Positions 27,334 through 35,727 of a stretch of 64,000 bases of DNA are shown here, in pieces. The stretch is from Dehalobacter restrictus DSM 9455 (GTDB taxonomy: Bacteria; Bacillota; Desulfitobacteriia; Desulfitobacteriales; Syntrophobotulaceae). The position numbers and the translations under genes are program-made. The stretch is taken from assembly GCF_000512895.1 (NCBI RefSeq), contig NZ_CP007033.1:2343001-2407000 (forward strand). The letters are read 5' to 3'. Position 1 is the stretch's first letter. Each line of letters starts with the position of its first letter. Under the pieces are notes generated by a model that was not told where the DNA came from, did no database searches, and was given only the letters and a program-made list of their open reading frames with translations.

Positions 27334-27375
27334 AGTGTTCTCCTCCTGGCTGTTTTGTTTGTCAAGATATTTCTG

Positions 27376-27804
27376 TTAAGATTCCTTTTTTATCACGGTG
27401 ACTTCATCGCCGACTTTCACTTTTCCACCCTTGACTGCTTTGCCGAAGCGGCCTTCTCTGCTGACAATGTATGGACGTCCGTACTCTTTATGCTCCTTGC
27501 CGACCTTGACGATATAAATTTCAGATTCGCCAATTTTGACGGTCGTTCCAGCCATAAGGTCATCAAGTTCGATCCCGGAAATTGTAAAGTTCTCGGTATA
27601 ACCTGCTGTCATGACTTCTTCTCTTTTATGCTCAGGAACCTTGATCAGTGCTTCTTCCGGGAATATGCTGACCTGGCGTTCCCAGTCCCCGGCGTGGGCA
27701 TCTCCTTCCAGTCCCCAGTTTTCAAGTACATTGACTTCGGGTATGCTTGTTTTCACAATTCCACGTACATCACTGATATTGATGGACAATACTTTTCCAA
27801 CCAT
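27376..27804 (-). CDS. MOSC-domain protein
   Basis: 142 residues. MOSC features: SINISDVRGIVKTSIPEV, GLEGDAHAGDWERQVSIF, YTENFTISGIELDDL. The conserved Cys of MOSC sulfurases is replaced around VGKEHKEYGRPYIV, unlike the downstream MOSC protein, which keeps its Cys. It may therefore bind cofactor without moving sulfur (inference). It lies between mogA and mobB. Confidence 0.9.
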   Translation of the reverse strand: MVGKVLSINISDVRGIVKTSIPEVNVLENWGLEGDAHAGDWERQVSIFPEEALIKVPEHKREEVMTAGYTENFTISGIELDDLMAGTTVKIGESEIYIVKVGKEHKEYGRPYIVSREGRFGKAVKGGKVKVGDEVTVIKKES

Positions 27805-27833
27805 TATTTCTCCACTTCCCGTTTAAAAAAGTC

Positions 27834-28331
27834 TTATTTTATTGGCTGTGCGCACTCTCCGGCAGTCCCCTTTAAAATTTCTATGCCGTGCTCCAGGGAC
27901 TGCAGAACAACTGTCAGACATTCTTTAACACCTTTTGGGCTTCCCGGTAAATTGATAATCACAGTTTTGCCTCTGATTCCGGCGGCTGCTCTGGAAAGCA
28001 TCGCTCTTGGCGTGACCTTCAGACTCTCTAGTCTCATCGCCTCGGGAATTCCCGGAGTAAGCCTTTCGACGACAGCCAACGTAGCTTCCGGGGTCACATC
28101 CCTCGGTGAGAACCCGGTTCCTCCGGTCGTGAATATCACATCAACTTTATGTTCATCGGCATATTCAATTAACTTGGCCTCAATGATCTTCTGTTCATCC
28201 GGAACAATTTCCAGAATTTTAACTTCCCAGCCGAGCTCTTCGACCATATTTTTAATGACCTGTCCGCTTAAGTCCTCGCGTTCTCCTCTGGACCCTTTGT
28301 CACTCGCTGTGATAACGCCTACAGTGATCAT
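27834..28331 (-). CDS. mog: Molybdopterin adenylyltransferase (MogA/MoaB family)
   Basis: 165 residues. VGVITASDKGSRGEREDLSG, VDVIFTTGGTGFSPRDVTPEA and LPGSPKGVKECL are the family signatures. It adenylates molybdopterin before metal insertion by MoeA. Whether it is MogA or the related MoaB cannot be settled from sequence alone. Confidence 0.92.
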   Translation of the reverse strand: MITVGVITASDKGSRGEREDLSGQVIKNMVEELGWEVKILEIVPDEQKIIEAKLIEYADEHKVDVIFTTGGTGFSPRDVTPEATLAVVERLTPGIPEAMRLESLKVTPRAMLSRAAAGIRGKTVIINLPGSPKGVKECLTVVLQSLEHGIEILKGTAGECAQPIK

Positions 28332-28443
28332 CGTTCTTCACCTCTCCGAAGAGTTTTTTTGAATAGTACGTCCGTCATTTTTGTTCTGGATATCTTGTTC
28401 ATTTCTTGTTCGTAATTTGTTATTTATGAGTCTCTCGGATATT

Positions 28444-28932
28444 TTATTTTGTTTTATCCGCTCGGATATAATTGCCGCTTTTGCCGCCGGATTTACTGAC
28501 CAGACAGATATCCCCGATCACCATATCCTTTTCTGCAGCCTTGCACATGTCATAGATGGTAAGCGCTGCGACAGAAACTCCCGTAAGTGCTTCCATTTCG
28601 ACGCCGGTCTGGCCGGAGTTATTAACTGTTACCTGAATTTCAATCTTGCTTTCCTGGTCGTTGATTTTAAAAGAAACATCTATTCCCGACAACAGCAACG
28701 GGTGGCACATCGGAATAATATCAGAAGTTTTTTTGGCACCCATGATACCTGCAACCTGCGACACCGCCAGCACATCCCCTTTAGCCATGAGTCCCTCCTT
28801 GACTAGCGTCAGGGTTTCAGGCTTCATCCGGATCTCGCCGCGTGCTACCGCCACGCGAGTGGTTTCAGCCTTCGTGCTTACGTCAACCATTCTGGCCCGT
28901 CCCTCTTCATTGAAATGTGTCAGTTCATTCAT
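28444..28932 (-). CDS. moaC: Cyclic pyranopterin monophosphate synthase MoaC
   Basis: About 162 residues from the ATG at 28932 (a GTG at 28944 overlapping the moaA stop is an alternative). Motifs: MVDVSTKAETTRVAVARGEI, the MCHPLLLSGIDV active-site segment and GVEMEALTGVSVAALTIYDMCKA. It makes cyclic pyranopterin monophosphate from the MoaA product. Confidence 0.96.
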   Translation of the reverse strand: MNELTHFNEEGRARMVDVSTKAETTRVAVARGEIRMKPETLTLVKEGLMAKGDVLAVSQVAGIMGAKKTSDIIPMCHPLLLSGIDVSFKINDQESKIEIQVTVNNSGQTGVEMEALTGVSVAALTIYDMCKAAEKDMVIGDICLVSKSGGKSGNYIRADKTK

Positions 28933-28940
28933 GTTATTTT

Positions 28941-29903
28941 TCACCCGCCTATTTCATGCATATTTCTTATTACCGGCTCAAAGTCACTGTTCTGGATACA
29001 ATGCCGGGTAGGTTTTGCCATGATTCCATCCATCAGAAACTTCTCAAGTCCGTTTTCACCATAATTTCGGATATCGATCTCGATATTGGAATGAAGACAT
29101 GGTTTCAGTTTGCCGTCGGGCGTAATCCTGATCCGGTTACAGTAATTACAGAAATGACTGCTTAACGAGCTGATCAGACCAACCTTGCCTTTGCTATTCG
29201 GAAGTTTGTAGAGACGTGCTACGCTGCCATGTCCTTTAAATGGCATCGGGATCAACGTCGGTACTCTTTTTAGTATTTCTTCGTTGGACAAGAAATGCTC
29301 CCGGCCCCATGCTCCAGCTTCCCCAATCGGCATAAGCTCAATAAAACGAACTTCGATATCATCATCCATCGTCATCGCGACAAAATCTTCGATTTCATTG
29401 TCGTTGAATCCGCCAATAAGAACGACATTAATCTTTAATGGGAATAGTTTTGCTTCTTTTGCCGCCCTGACCCCTTCCAGAACATCCTGAACATTACCGC
29501 AGCGGGTAATTTCCTTATATTTGGCCGGATCCATGCTGTCAATACTAATATTTACCCGCGTCAGCCCAGCTTTTTTCAGGTCATCCGCATATTTTTCCAG
29601 AAGCAGCCCGTTGGTCGTGAGTCCCAGTTCCTTAAGTCCTTTGTTTTTCAGCAAGGCAATATTTTGGACCAGATCCAGGATCCCTCTCCTTACCAACGGC
29701 TCTCCGCCAGTGAGCCTGATCTTGGTGATCCCGAGTTTAACGGCTGTCTCAGCAATTTTCTCCATAGTTTCCAGGCTTAAGATATCGCAGCGTTCTTTTT
29801 TCTCAATACCTTTTTCCGGCATACAGTACGTACATTTTAAATTGCATAAATCCGTTACAGATATTCTTAAATAATTGATATCCCTGCCATATGCATCGAT
29901 CAT
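28941..29903 (-). CDS. moaA: GTP 3',8-cyclase MoaA (radical SAM)
   Basis: 320 residues. Radical SAM cluster CNLKCTYC, SAM motif RLTGGEPLVR, second cluster Cys in FCNYCNRIRITPDGKLKPCL, and the C-terminal GG that enters the active site (MHEIGG). It starts molybdenum cofactor synthesis by rearranging GTP. It overlaps moaC by a few bases or adjoins it, depending on the moaC start. Confidence 0.97.
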   Translation of the reverse strand: MIDAYGRDINYLRISVTDLCNLKCTYCMPEKGIEKKERCDILSLETMEKIAETAVKLGITKIRLTGGEPLVRRGILDLVQNIALLKNKGLKELGLTTNGLLLEKYADDLKKAGLTRVNISIDSMDPAKYKEITRCGNVQDVLEGVRAAKEAKLFPLKINVVLIGGFNDNEIEDFVAMTMDDDIEVRFIELMPIGEAGAWGREHFLSNEEILKRVPTLIPMPFKGHGSVARLYKLPNSKGKVGLISSLSSHFCNYCNRIRITPDGKLKPCLHSNIEIDIRNYGENGLEKFLMDGIMAKPTRHCIQNSDFEPVIRNMHEIGG

Positions 29904-29954
29904 TATTCCAACTCCCCACTTACACTCGTATACCCGTACACTGAATGAAAATTT

Positions 29955-30974
29955 TTATCTGCAGAAATAGCAGCTTGGATATTGACACATCTGACAGTTC
30001 AAACATAAACCGCCTTCCCCCATGCGGATAAAATCATTTTTGTTCAGTGTCTCTCCAGCAAAGATCTTCGGGAGTACCGCATCCAGGACAGTGGTCTTGT
30101 AATAGGCGGCCGCTCCAGGTACGCCTAAGATAGGTATCCCATTCAAATAAGCCAGCATAAACATATTGCCGGGCTGAACAGGAACACCATATGTTACAAC
30201 ATCTGCACCGGTACTCCTGATCGCCCCAGGAGTAAGATCATCGGGATCTACGGACATCCCCCCGGTCATAATAATCATGTCGGCTTTTTGCTCCATATAA
30301 CCTGTGATCTTCGCTTGAATCAATTCCAATTCATCAGGGCAATATTCCAGACCGATGATTTCCGCGCCAAAATACTCAAGTTTCTTCCTGATCACAGGCC
30401 CAAATTTATCTTTGATCCTTCCCTTATACACTTCACTTCCGGTAATTACAATCCCAACCCTGAGCTTTATATACGGCTCAACATGAAATACCGGACCATA
30501 AAGGGTGCATAATTCTTCTACTTTGCGAATATTTTCTTCTTTGGTAACAAGCGGTATAATCCTGGTTGCTGCAACTTTCTGATTAACTTCAACCTTGAAA
30601 TTATTCGGTAAGGACGGTATCGTAACATGTTCGATCGAATTGATTTCGTGCAGCAATGAGCTTTTGATCCTCAGCAAACCTTTTTGAGTCGAAATCAACG
30701 TAGTTTTACCTTCCTGAGGTTCCGAAAAACTGATGTTCTGACCCATGACAGCTTGTGCCATTCTGATCGCCGCATCGTCTTCATGGATTTCATCGGCATT
30801 TTCTTCCCAGACGTAGATGTGCTCTTTACCAAGACTCAACAGTTCCTCGATATCTTCCTGCTTGATCACATAATTTCTTTTAAAAGCGGGGCCTTTAAAT
30901 TCCCCAGGAATCACTTTCGTTATATCGTGGCAAATGGTCATGCCGACTGCATCCTGGACTGCTATTTTTTTCAC
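29955..30974 (-). CDS. Molybdopterin-binding protein with C-terminal Cys-rich tail
   Basis: 339 residues from a GTG with AAGGAG upstream. The C-terminal half is a MoeA/MogA-type MPT-binding domain (VGIVITGSEVYKGRIKDKFGPVI, IIMTGGMSVDPDDLTPGAI, GVPGAAAYYKTTVLD). The N-terminal half (VGMTICHDITKVIPGEFKGPAFKR) resembles the MoeA linker domain. The tail GLCLNCQMCQYPSCYFCR holds five cysteines in 18 residues and could bind an Fe-S cluster or metal. It is not a full MoeA; a true MoeA is the neighbour. Confidence 0.85.
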   Translation of the reverse strand: MKKIAVQDAVGMTICHDITKVIPGEFKGPAFKRNYVIKQEDIEELLSLGKEHIYVWEENADEIHEDDAAIRMAQAVMGQNISFSEPQEGKTTLISTQKGLLRIKSSLLHEINSIEHVTIPSLPNNFKVEVNQKVAATRIIPLVTKEENIRKVEELCTLYGPVFHVEPYIKLRVGIVITGSEVYKGRIKDKFGPVIRKKLEYFGAEIIGLEYCPDELELIQAKITGYMEQKADMIIMTGGMSVDPDDLTPGAIRSTGADVVTYGVPVQPGNMFMLAYLNGIPILGVPGAAAYYKTTVLDAVLPKIFAGETLNKNDFIRMGEGGLCLNCQMCQYPSCYFCR

Positions 30975-31063
30975 TTTTATTCATCTCCTTAGGCCATAAA
31001 ATCGTATAACAGCTTCTTATTTGATTCCCATTCTTATTAAATTCCAACTTTTTCATTTTGCTT

Positions 31064-32281
31064 CTATTCAATGATATAAGCGGTTAATTTTTCACCGGCT
31101 TTGACTGGTCCGCTCTTTTCCGGAATTTCCGCCAGGATATCACAGCCGAGCATGGAGCGCAGTACACCATTGCCTTGTTCTCCGGTCGATTCCATGATGA
31201 CCATGCTATTCTCGTAAAGCATTCTGCCGCGTAAAAATCTTCGGCGAGGACTTGGTTTTCGGAAATCTTTCTTCAGGGTCACTTCGATCTTTCGATAACA
31301 ATAATCCTTTCTGCCGGTCATTTTTTTAATGTAGGGGACAGTCATCAGCTGAAAAGTTACCATTGCTGCGGCCGGATTGCCTGACAGGCCGATCAGCATC
31401 TTCCCGTCCTTCACTGCGGCCAGACACGGTGAGCCCGGTTTAATCTCAATTTTCCAGAAAAGTGTTTCGGCACCAAGATAATCGGCTGCATGCCGGATCA
31501 CGTCATAGTCTCCCACCGATACGCCTCCGGTCGTCAGTACCAAGTCGGCCTGCTTCCAAGCCTCTTCGACCAGGACCGCAACATCTTCTTTCTTGTCTTT
31601 GCATATCCCCATCACGACAGGCTCTACACCAAGTGAACGGAGATAGCCTTGGAGTGTATAGCTGTTGCTGTTTCGGATTTTACCAGGAGCTAGAGGCTCC
31701 GTTACATCACGCAGTTCGTCTCCGGTAGAGATAATCGCAATTTTTGGACGTTTATAAACCAGTACTTCCGCAATACCGAGGGAGGCCATCAGCCCCATCA
31801 GCGGTGCCGTAACAACGGTTCCCTCAGCCGCTATCAGATCACCTACGGCAATATCTTCACCCGCAGGCACGATATCTTCACCGTGCATGAAGGCCTTTGA
31901 AACAGATATCTTGCTACCCTGAACTTCTACCTCTTCAAATTTGACAACTGCATCCGCGCCTTCAGGGATCGGAGCTCCTGTCAAAATTTTAATTGCCTGA
32001 CCCTTGCTGACAGCGTTTTGGGCCGTATAACCTGCCGGCACTTCTTCAATCACCTCAAAGGTGACCGGATTAGCTTCGCTGGCTCCCGCAGTATCTTCGG
32101 CCCTGAAAACAAAACCGTCATAAGGTGAACGCGAAAACGGCGGAATGTTTTCCCTGGCAACAATATCCTCTGCCAGTATCCTGTCGAGGGTATCCGCTAA
32201 ATGATTATTCTCCTTTTCGGTCAAAGGACAATAATCAAATATCAAACTTTGGGCTTCTTCCAACGAAATATTTTTTTGCAT
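31064..32281 (-). CDS. moeA: Molybdopterin molybdenumtransferase MoeA
   Basis: 405 residues. IPPFSRSPYDGFVFRAEDT, ILTGAPIPEGADAVVKFEEV, AIISTGDELRDV, LTTGGVSVGDYDVI and GLSGNPAAAMVTFQ are MoeA signatures, with domain IV at the C-terminus. It inserts molybdate (or tungstate) into adenylated molybdopterin. First gene of the eight-gene cofactor operon, with SD AAGGAGG and an unusual terminator-bearing leader. Confidence 0.96.
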   Translation of the reverse strand: MQKNISLEEAQSLIFDYCPLTEKENNHLADTLDRILAEDIVARENIPPFSRSPYDGFVFRAEDTAGASEANPVTFEVIEEVPAGYTAQNAVSKGQAIKILTGAPIPEGADAVVKFEEVEVQGSKISVSKAFMHGEDIVPAGEDIAVGDLIAAEGTVVTAPLMGLMASLGIAEVLVYKRPKIAIISTGDELRDVTEPLAPGKIRNSNSYTLQGYLRSLGVEPVVMGICKDKKEDVAVLVEEAWKQADLVLTTGGVSVGDYDVIRHAADYLGAETLFWKIEIKPGSPCLAAVKDGKMLIGLSGNPAAAMVTFQLMTVPYIKKMTGRKDYCYRKIEVTLKKDFRKPSPRRRFLRGRMLYENSMVIMESTGEQGNGVLRSMLGCDILAEIPEKSGPVKAGEKLTAYIIE

Positions 32282-32302
32282 GCATATCCTCCTTATTAAT
32301 CA

Positions 32303-32329
32303 CAAAAATCCTGCACGGACATGCAGGAT
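32303..32329 (-). terminator. Intrinsic terminator in the moeA leader (attenuator candidate)
   Basis: On the minus strand ATCCTGCA-TGTCCG-TGCAGGAT followed by TTTTTG: a textbook terminator, only 22 bp before the moeA start codon and between the structured leader and the moeA RBS. No gene ends just upstream, so it can only act on the moeA transcript. Confidence 0.85.
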
Positions 32330-32480
32330 AAAGATTTTTGGCTCGGCAAACAAACCAATTCTTTTCACATCTCCTTCGCAATACAGCAAGTAACAGAATT
32401 TCTTCTACTACTCCGTGGACTTTGTCCAGACCTTGCATCCATAGCCGCATTGCAACTTTAGGATCCAAGGCTCGGAGAAA
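32330..32480 (-). promoter_or_regulatory. Structured 5' leader of the moeA operon, candidate Moco/Tuco riboswitch
   Basis: On the minus strand CTCCG (32477-32473) pairs with CGGAG (32415-32411), enclosing two further stems: CCTTG.ATCC with GGAT.CAAGG (32470-32461 with 32440-32431) and TGGAC with GTCCA (32428-32424 with 32420-32416). About 80 nt later the leader ends in the terminator at 32303-32329. A multibranched fold plus terminator before a molybdenum-cofactor operon is what a Moco-RNA-type riboswitch looks like; the family match itself was not verified. Confidence 0.55.
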
Positions 32481-32544
32481 AATATTCTAATGTTGTGATC
32501 CGCCGACTCCTTTGCTTATATTCGCTTCAGCAATTGAAGGGGGT

Positions 32545-32574
32545 ACCCTACTAGGTGAACACTCCTAGTAGGGT
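32545..32574. repeat. 11-bp inverted repeat in the moeA-rex intergenic region
   Basis: ACCCTACTAGG and CCTAGTAGGGT, perfect complements with an 8-bp spacer (TGAACACT). No T run follows on either strand, so an operator is more likely than a terminator. The divergent 0.7-kb gap (32282-32980) holds no protein gene. Confidence 0.7.
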
Positions 32575-32614
32575 TATATAAAGGGAAGGAACACACCCAA
32601 GGGTAATGGCATGG

Positions 32615-32638
32615 TAAGATAAGATTATACTTATCTTA
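32615..32638. repeat. 9-bp inverted repeat in the moeA-rex intergenic region
   Basis: TAAGATAAG-ATTATA-CTTATCTTA, perfect arms, 41 bp beyond the preceding inverted repeat. It may be an operator for moeA or a short hairpin; function unknown. Confidence 0.65.
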
Positions 32639-32980
32639 CTCGTTCCTTATTCAATAATCAATCCAAAATATGTGCCAGTTTCAAATTTACTTCGTTTAAC
32701 AGCGTTAATAACCCTGCAAGCCTTGAGAAATGCCCATCATGTTATCACCAAAGCATTTTTTGTTTCGTTAAGCAATGATATCATTTGTTAAAAAATGAGT
32801 CATAAAAATTTTCAAAACAGGCATTTGTTGTTCATCTATTGCCTCCAGATTTAGAAATTAGCTGGAATAGACAGATTATCCAGCAATTCTCAGACTAAAA
32901 AATTATCAGTTCCCATCCCGAGACTTCGAAATTATGATATACTATACTGCGTATTATTCAATTTTGAGGTGAAACTGTCG

Positions 32981-33640
32981 ATGGACGAAAAGAAACTATC
33001 CAGTCAGGTTGTAAAACGTTTGCCCAGATATTACCGGTATCTTTCAACACTGCTGCAATTGGGAATCAGCAGGATTTCCTCTAAAGATTTGGGCAACCGA
33101 ATGGGTCTGACCTCTTCTCAGGTAAGACAGGACTTTTTCTGTTTTGGCGGCAACGGCTTACAGGGATATGGTTATGATGTCGGTTTTCTGCATCAGGAAA
33201 TACACAAACTGCTTGGACTGCAGCATTCTCATACCATGATCATTATAGGGGCCGGAAGTTTGGGCCATGCTTTGGCCAAACACGCGAATTTTGAAAAAAG
33301 CGGGTTTAAACTTGCCGGGATCTTTGATGTCAAGCCTGAACTGATCGGCGAAAAAATTCGAAACGTTGAGGTCCAGCCCGTGGATGACCTGCCAGATTTT
33401 CTGAGCAAAAACCCTGTGGATATTGCGGTTTTGACCGTGCCGGAAAATTGCGCCGGTGAGGTCGCCAGGTTGGTTGCTGATTTAGGCGTTAAAGCTTTAT
33501 GGAATTTCTCTCCGGTCGAACTGATGATGCCGGAAGATATCATTGTGGAAAATACCCATATGATTGACTGTCTGATGGTGCTCGGATACAACCTTCAGGA
33601 AAAGTCGCTGAGGGAAGAGTCTCTGAAAGAAAAACCATAA
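32981..33640 (+). CDS. rex: Redox-sensing transcriptional repressor Rex
   Basis: 219 residues from the ATG at 32981 with GAGGTG nine bases upstream (a GTG at 32969 lies inside that Shine-Dalgarno). N-terminal winged helix (VVKRLPRYYRYLSTLLQLGISRISSKDLGNRMGLTSSQVRQDF), Rossmann fold IIIGAGSLGHALAKH and the domain-swapped helix GVKALWNFSPVEL. Rex senses the NADH/NAD+ ratio. It is followed by its own terminator, a Rex operator and the hydrogenase operon. Confidence 0.97.
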   Translation: MDEKKLSSQVVKRLPRYYRYLSTLLQLGISRISSKDLGNRMGLTSSQVRQDFFCFGGNGLQGYGYDVGFLHQEIHKLLGLQHSHTMIIIGAGSLGHALAKHANFEKSGFKLAGIFDVKPELIGEKIRNVEVQPVDDLPDFLSKNPVDIAVLTVPENCAGEVARLVADLGVKALWNFSPVELMMPEDIIVENTHMIDCLMVLGYNLQEKSLREESLKEKP

Positions 33641-33747
33641 ACAGCAATTATTGTTGAATAGATCATAAAGCAATCAACAATTAGGCAAACAAATAGGCAT
33701 ATAAAAATAGAATAATCAATTCAAGAAAAATAACAAATAGCCCTGAT

Positions 33748-33779
33748 AATCTCCCTGTTAAAACTGAACCGGGAGATTT
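33748..33779 (+). terminator. Rho-independent terminator after rex
   Basis: AATCTCCC (33748-33755) pairs with GGGAGATT (33771-33778), followed by TCTTATTT. It separates rex from the hydrogenase operon. Confidence 0.85.
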
Positions 33780-33787
33780 CTTATTTA

Positions 33788-33805
33788 TTGTTAAATAATT
33801 AACAG
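33788..33805. promoter_or_regulatory. Rex operator upstream of hydCBA
   Basis: TTGTTAA-ATAA-TTAACAG matches the clostridial Rex consensus TTGTTAA-N4-TTAACAA at 13 of 14 specified positions. It overlaps the -35 box of the hydrogenase promoter. A second half-like copy (TTGTTAA) begins at 33808. Confidence 0.82.
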
Positions 33806-33827
33806 CATTGTTAAATATATTTATAAC
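33799..33827 (+). promoter_or_regulatory. Promoter of the hydrogenase operon
   Basis: TTAACA (33799-33804) and TATAAC (33822-33827) with a 17-bp spacer. The -35 box lies inside the Rex site, so bound Rex would block RNA polymerase when NADH is low. The leader to hydC is about 145 nt and AT-rich. Confidence 0.65.
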
Positions 33828-33977
33828 TTTGCTAGCAATGTCTATTATTTTGCATTGTTATTCTGTTATTTTGTCAAATAAATAACTATTCTTGATTTAC
33901 ATTTTGCCCCATATTACACTGAAGCAAGCACAGGTAAACTTTCCTGCAGAAAGGTTACAGAAAGGCAGTGTGATCAA

Positions 33978-34457
33978 ATGACGGCAATCAAAGAAGTTGT
34001 CAACCGGTTTGGGAAAAAAGAAGCCTTGTTGCTTCAAGTAATTTTAGCCGTTCAGGATGCCGACCCTCAGAATCATCTGAGTGAAGAAGCCGTAAATGAA
34101 ATTTCCCGGGAAATGAATATCTCCCGAAGCAGAGTTTATTCTACGGCATCTTTCTATAGTGAGATCTCCCTGAAACCACGGGGCATACACATTATCCGGA
34201 TATGTACGAACGCGCCCTGTGAAAATGCCAACAAAGCTTCCATCCTCGCTGCAATTAAACAGGAACTCGGTATTAAGATCGGACAGACAACAGCAGACGG
34301 GTTTTTTTCTCTGGAAAGCGTCAATTGCCTTGGTGCCTGCTATATGTCTCCGGCCATCAAAATTGATGATGCGGTCTATGGTGACCTGACTCCGGAAGCT
34401 GCGGTCGCCATTATCCGTAATTTAAGAAAGGAATATCAGGATGAACAAAATGCTTGA
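33978..34457 (+). CDS. hydC: NuoE-like subunit of NAD-linked [FeFe] hydrogenase
   Basis: 159 residues. Thioredoxin-like 2Fe-2S ligands in RICTNAPCENANK and NCLGACYMSPA. It is the first gene of hydC-hydB-hydA and overlaps hydB by 17 bases, suggesting coupled translation. It passes electrons between the flavin subunit and the hydrogenase subunit. Confidence 0.93.
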   Translation: MTAIKEVVNRFGKKEALLLQVILAVQDADPQNHLSEEAVNEISREMNISRSRVYSTASFYSEISLKPRGIHIIRICTNAPCENANKASILAAIKQELGIKIGQTTADGFFSLESVNCLGACYMSPAIKIDDAVYGDLTPEAAVAIIRNLRKEYQDEQNA

Positions 34458-35727
34458 TGACGATCAGATTTTTAATATTTCTCCGGGCAGGCATGTCGAC
34501 TTGGACCATCATTGTCAAAACGGTGGATATTCCGCGTTAGCCAAAGCCCTGGCCCAGGGTCCTGAAACTTCCCTGAAAGAAATATCGAATGCCGGACTGC
34601 GCGGCAGGGGCGGAGCTGCTTTCCCTACTGCTGAAAAAATAAAAATGCTTCGAGCCAACACGGAAAAACTGCGTTATATCATTTGCAATGCCGACGAAGG
34701 TGAACCAGGCACCTTTAAGGACCGGTTCATTATGACCCATATCCCTTTCCAACTGTTGGAAGGCATCACCATCGCGGCGTTTATGGCCGGAGCTTCCGAA
34801 GGCTATATCTACGTGCGGCACGAGTATCCTGAAGCACAGAAAATCCTGCGCGAAAGCATCGAAGAAGCCGAGCGCCGCGGGTTCCTTGGAGACAATATTC
34901 TTGGCAGCGGTTTCAGCTTGTCTTTAAAACTATTTTCCGGTGCCGGAAGCTATCTTTGCGGTGAGGAAACCGCGTTAATTTCCTCCATCGAGGGCAAAAA
35001 AGGCCGTCCGCGTCTGAAACCCCCTTACCCGACCCAAGCCGGTCTCTGGCAAAAACCCACGTTGATCAACAATGTTGAAACGCTTGCCAATATCCCCAAA
35101 ATCATTGAAAAAAGTGCATCTTGGTACCGTTCTTTTGGTACACCGGACAGTCCCGGAACCAAGTTGATTTCGCTTTCCGGCGATGTCCAAAACCGTGGTT
35201 TATTTGAAGTACCATTCGGAATGACCTTCGCTCAAATTATCAACGAATATGGCGGCGGAGCAAAGACCGGGAAAGCCATAAAAGCGGTAAACATTGGCGG
35301 CGCTTCCGGCGTTCTGATACCGCCGGAAATGCTTTTTACCCCGCTGGAATATCTGGCCTGTGCCAAAACCGGGATTACGATCGGATCAGGGGCTATCTTT
35401 GTTTTGGACGACACCCGTTCGATCTTGTCAAACGTTCAAAACCGTCTGCGCTTCTTTCTGCATGAAAGCTGCGGCAAATGCACGCCCTGCCGGGAAGGTC
35501 TGCGTCAGGCCAATCTGATCCTTGACAGGCTGCTCGCCGGAGAAGCCGTGCGTCAGGATGTTAGCACGCTGGAGCGTTATACCCGGGCGATTCAGGAAGC
35601 TTCCTTCTGCGGTCTCGGCCAAGCAGCCGGCAACAGCCTTCGTTCCTCCCTGGCCTATTACCGGGATGAATATCTTGCTTCCTGCCGTGATAACAAACCA
35701 TCATTCATTGAGGAGGAGACCGCCTGA
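34441..35727 (+). CDS. hydB: NuoF-like NADH/FMN subunit of [FeFe] hydrogenase, short form
   Basis: 428 residues: NADH/FMN core (AGLRGRGGAAFPTAEKIKML, ICNADEGEPGTFKDR), SLBB region and 4Fe-4S motif (ESCGKCTPCREG, CGLGQ). It lacks both the N-terminal thioredoxin-like domain and the C-terminal two-cluster ferredoxin domain that the 648-residue homologue in the formate dehydrogenase operon has. The short form resembles that of hydrogenases reported to work with NADH alone rather than bifurcating with ferredoxin (inference). Confidence 0.93.
   Translation: MNKMLDDDQIFNISPGRHVDLDHHCQNGGYSALAKALAQGPETSLKEISNAGLRGRGGAAFPTAEKIKMLRANTEKLRYIICNADEGEPGTFKDRFIMTHIPFQLLEGITIAAFMAGASEGYIYVRHEYPEAQKILRESIEEAERRGFLGDNILGSGFSLSLKLFSGAGSYLCGEETALISSIEGKKGRPRLKPPYPTQAGLWQKPTLINNVETLANIPKIIEKSASWYRSFGTPDSPGTKLISLSGDVQNRGLFEVPFGMTFAQIINEYGGGAKTGKAIKAVNIGGASGVLIPPEMLFTPLEYLACAKTGITIGSGAIFVLDDTRSILSNVQNRLRFFLHESCGKCTPCREGLRQANLILDRLLAGEAVRQDVSTLERYTRAIQEASFCGLGQAAGNSLRSSLAYYRDEYLASCRDNKPSFIEEETA

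Noticed and set aside
27355..28362. A 335-codon plus-strand open frame
   Set aside because: Antisense to the MOSC and mogA genes, which are clear; Cys/Phe/Ser-rich nonsense composition.
32235..32468. A 77-codon minus-strand frame through the moeA leader
   Set aside because: It overlaps the moeA start and crosses the terminator and the paired leader stems; no RBS; a structured RNA explains the sequence better.
32766..32799. A Rex autoregulatory site upstream of rex (GATATC dyad and TTGTTAA half site)
   Set aside because: Only a half site is present with no proper second half, unlike the good site at 33788.
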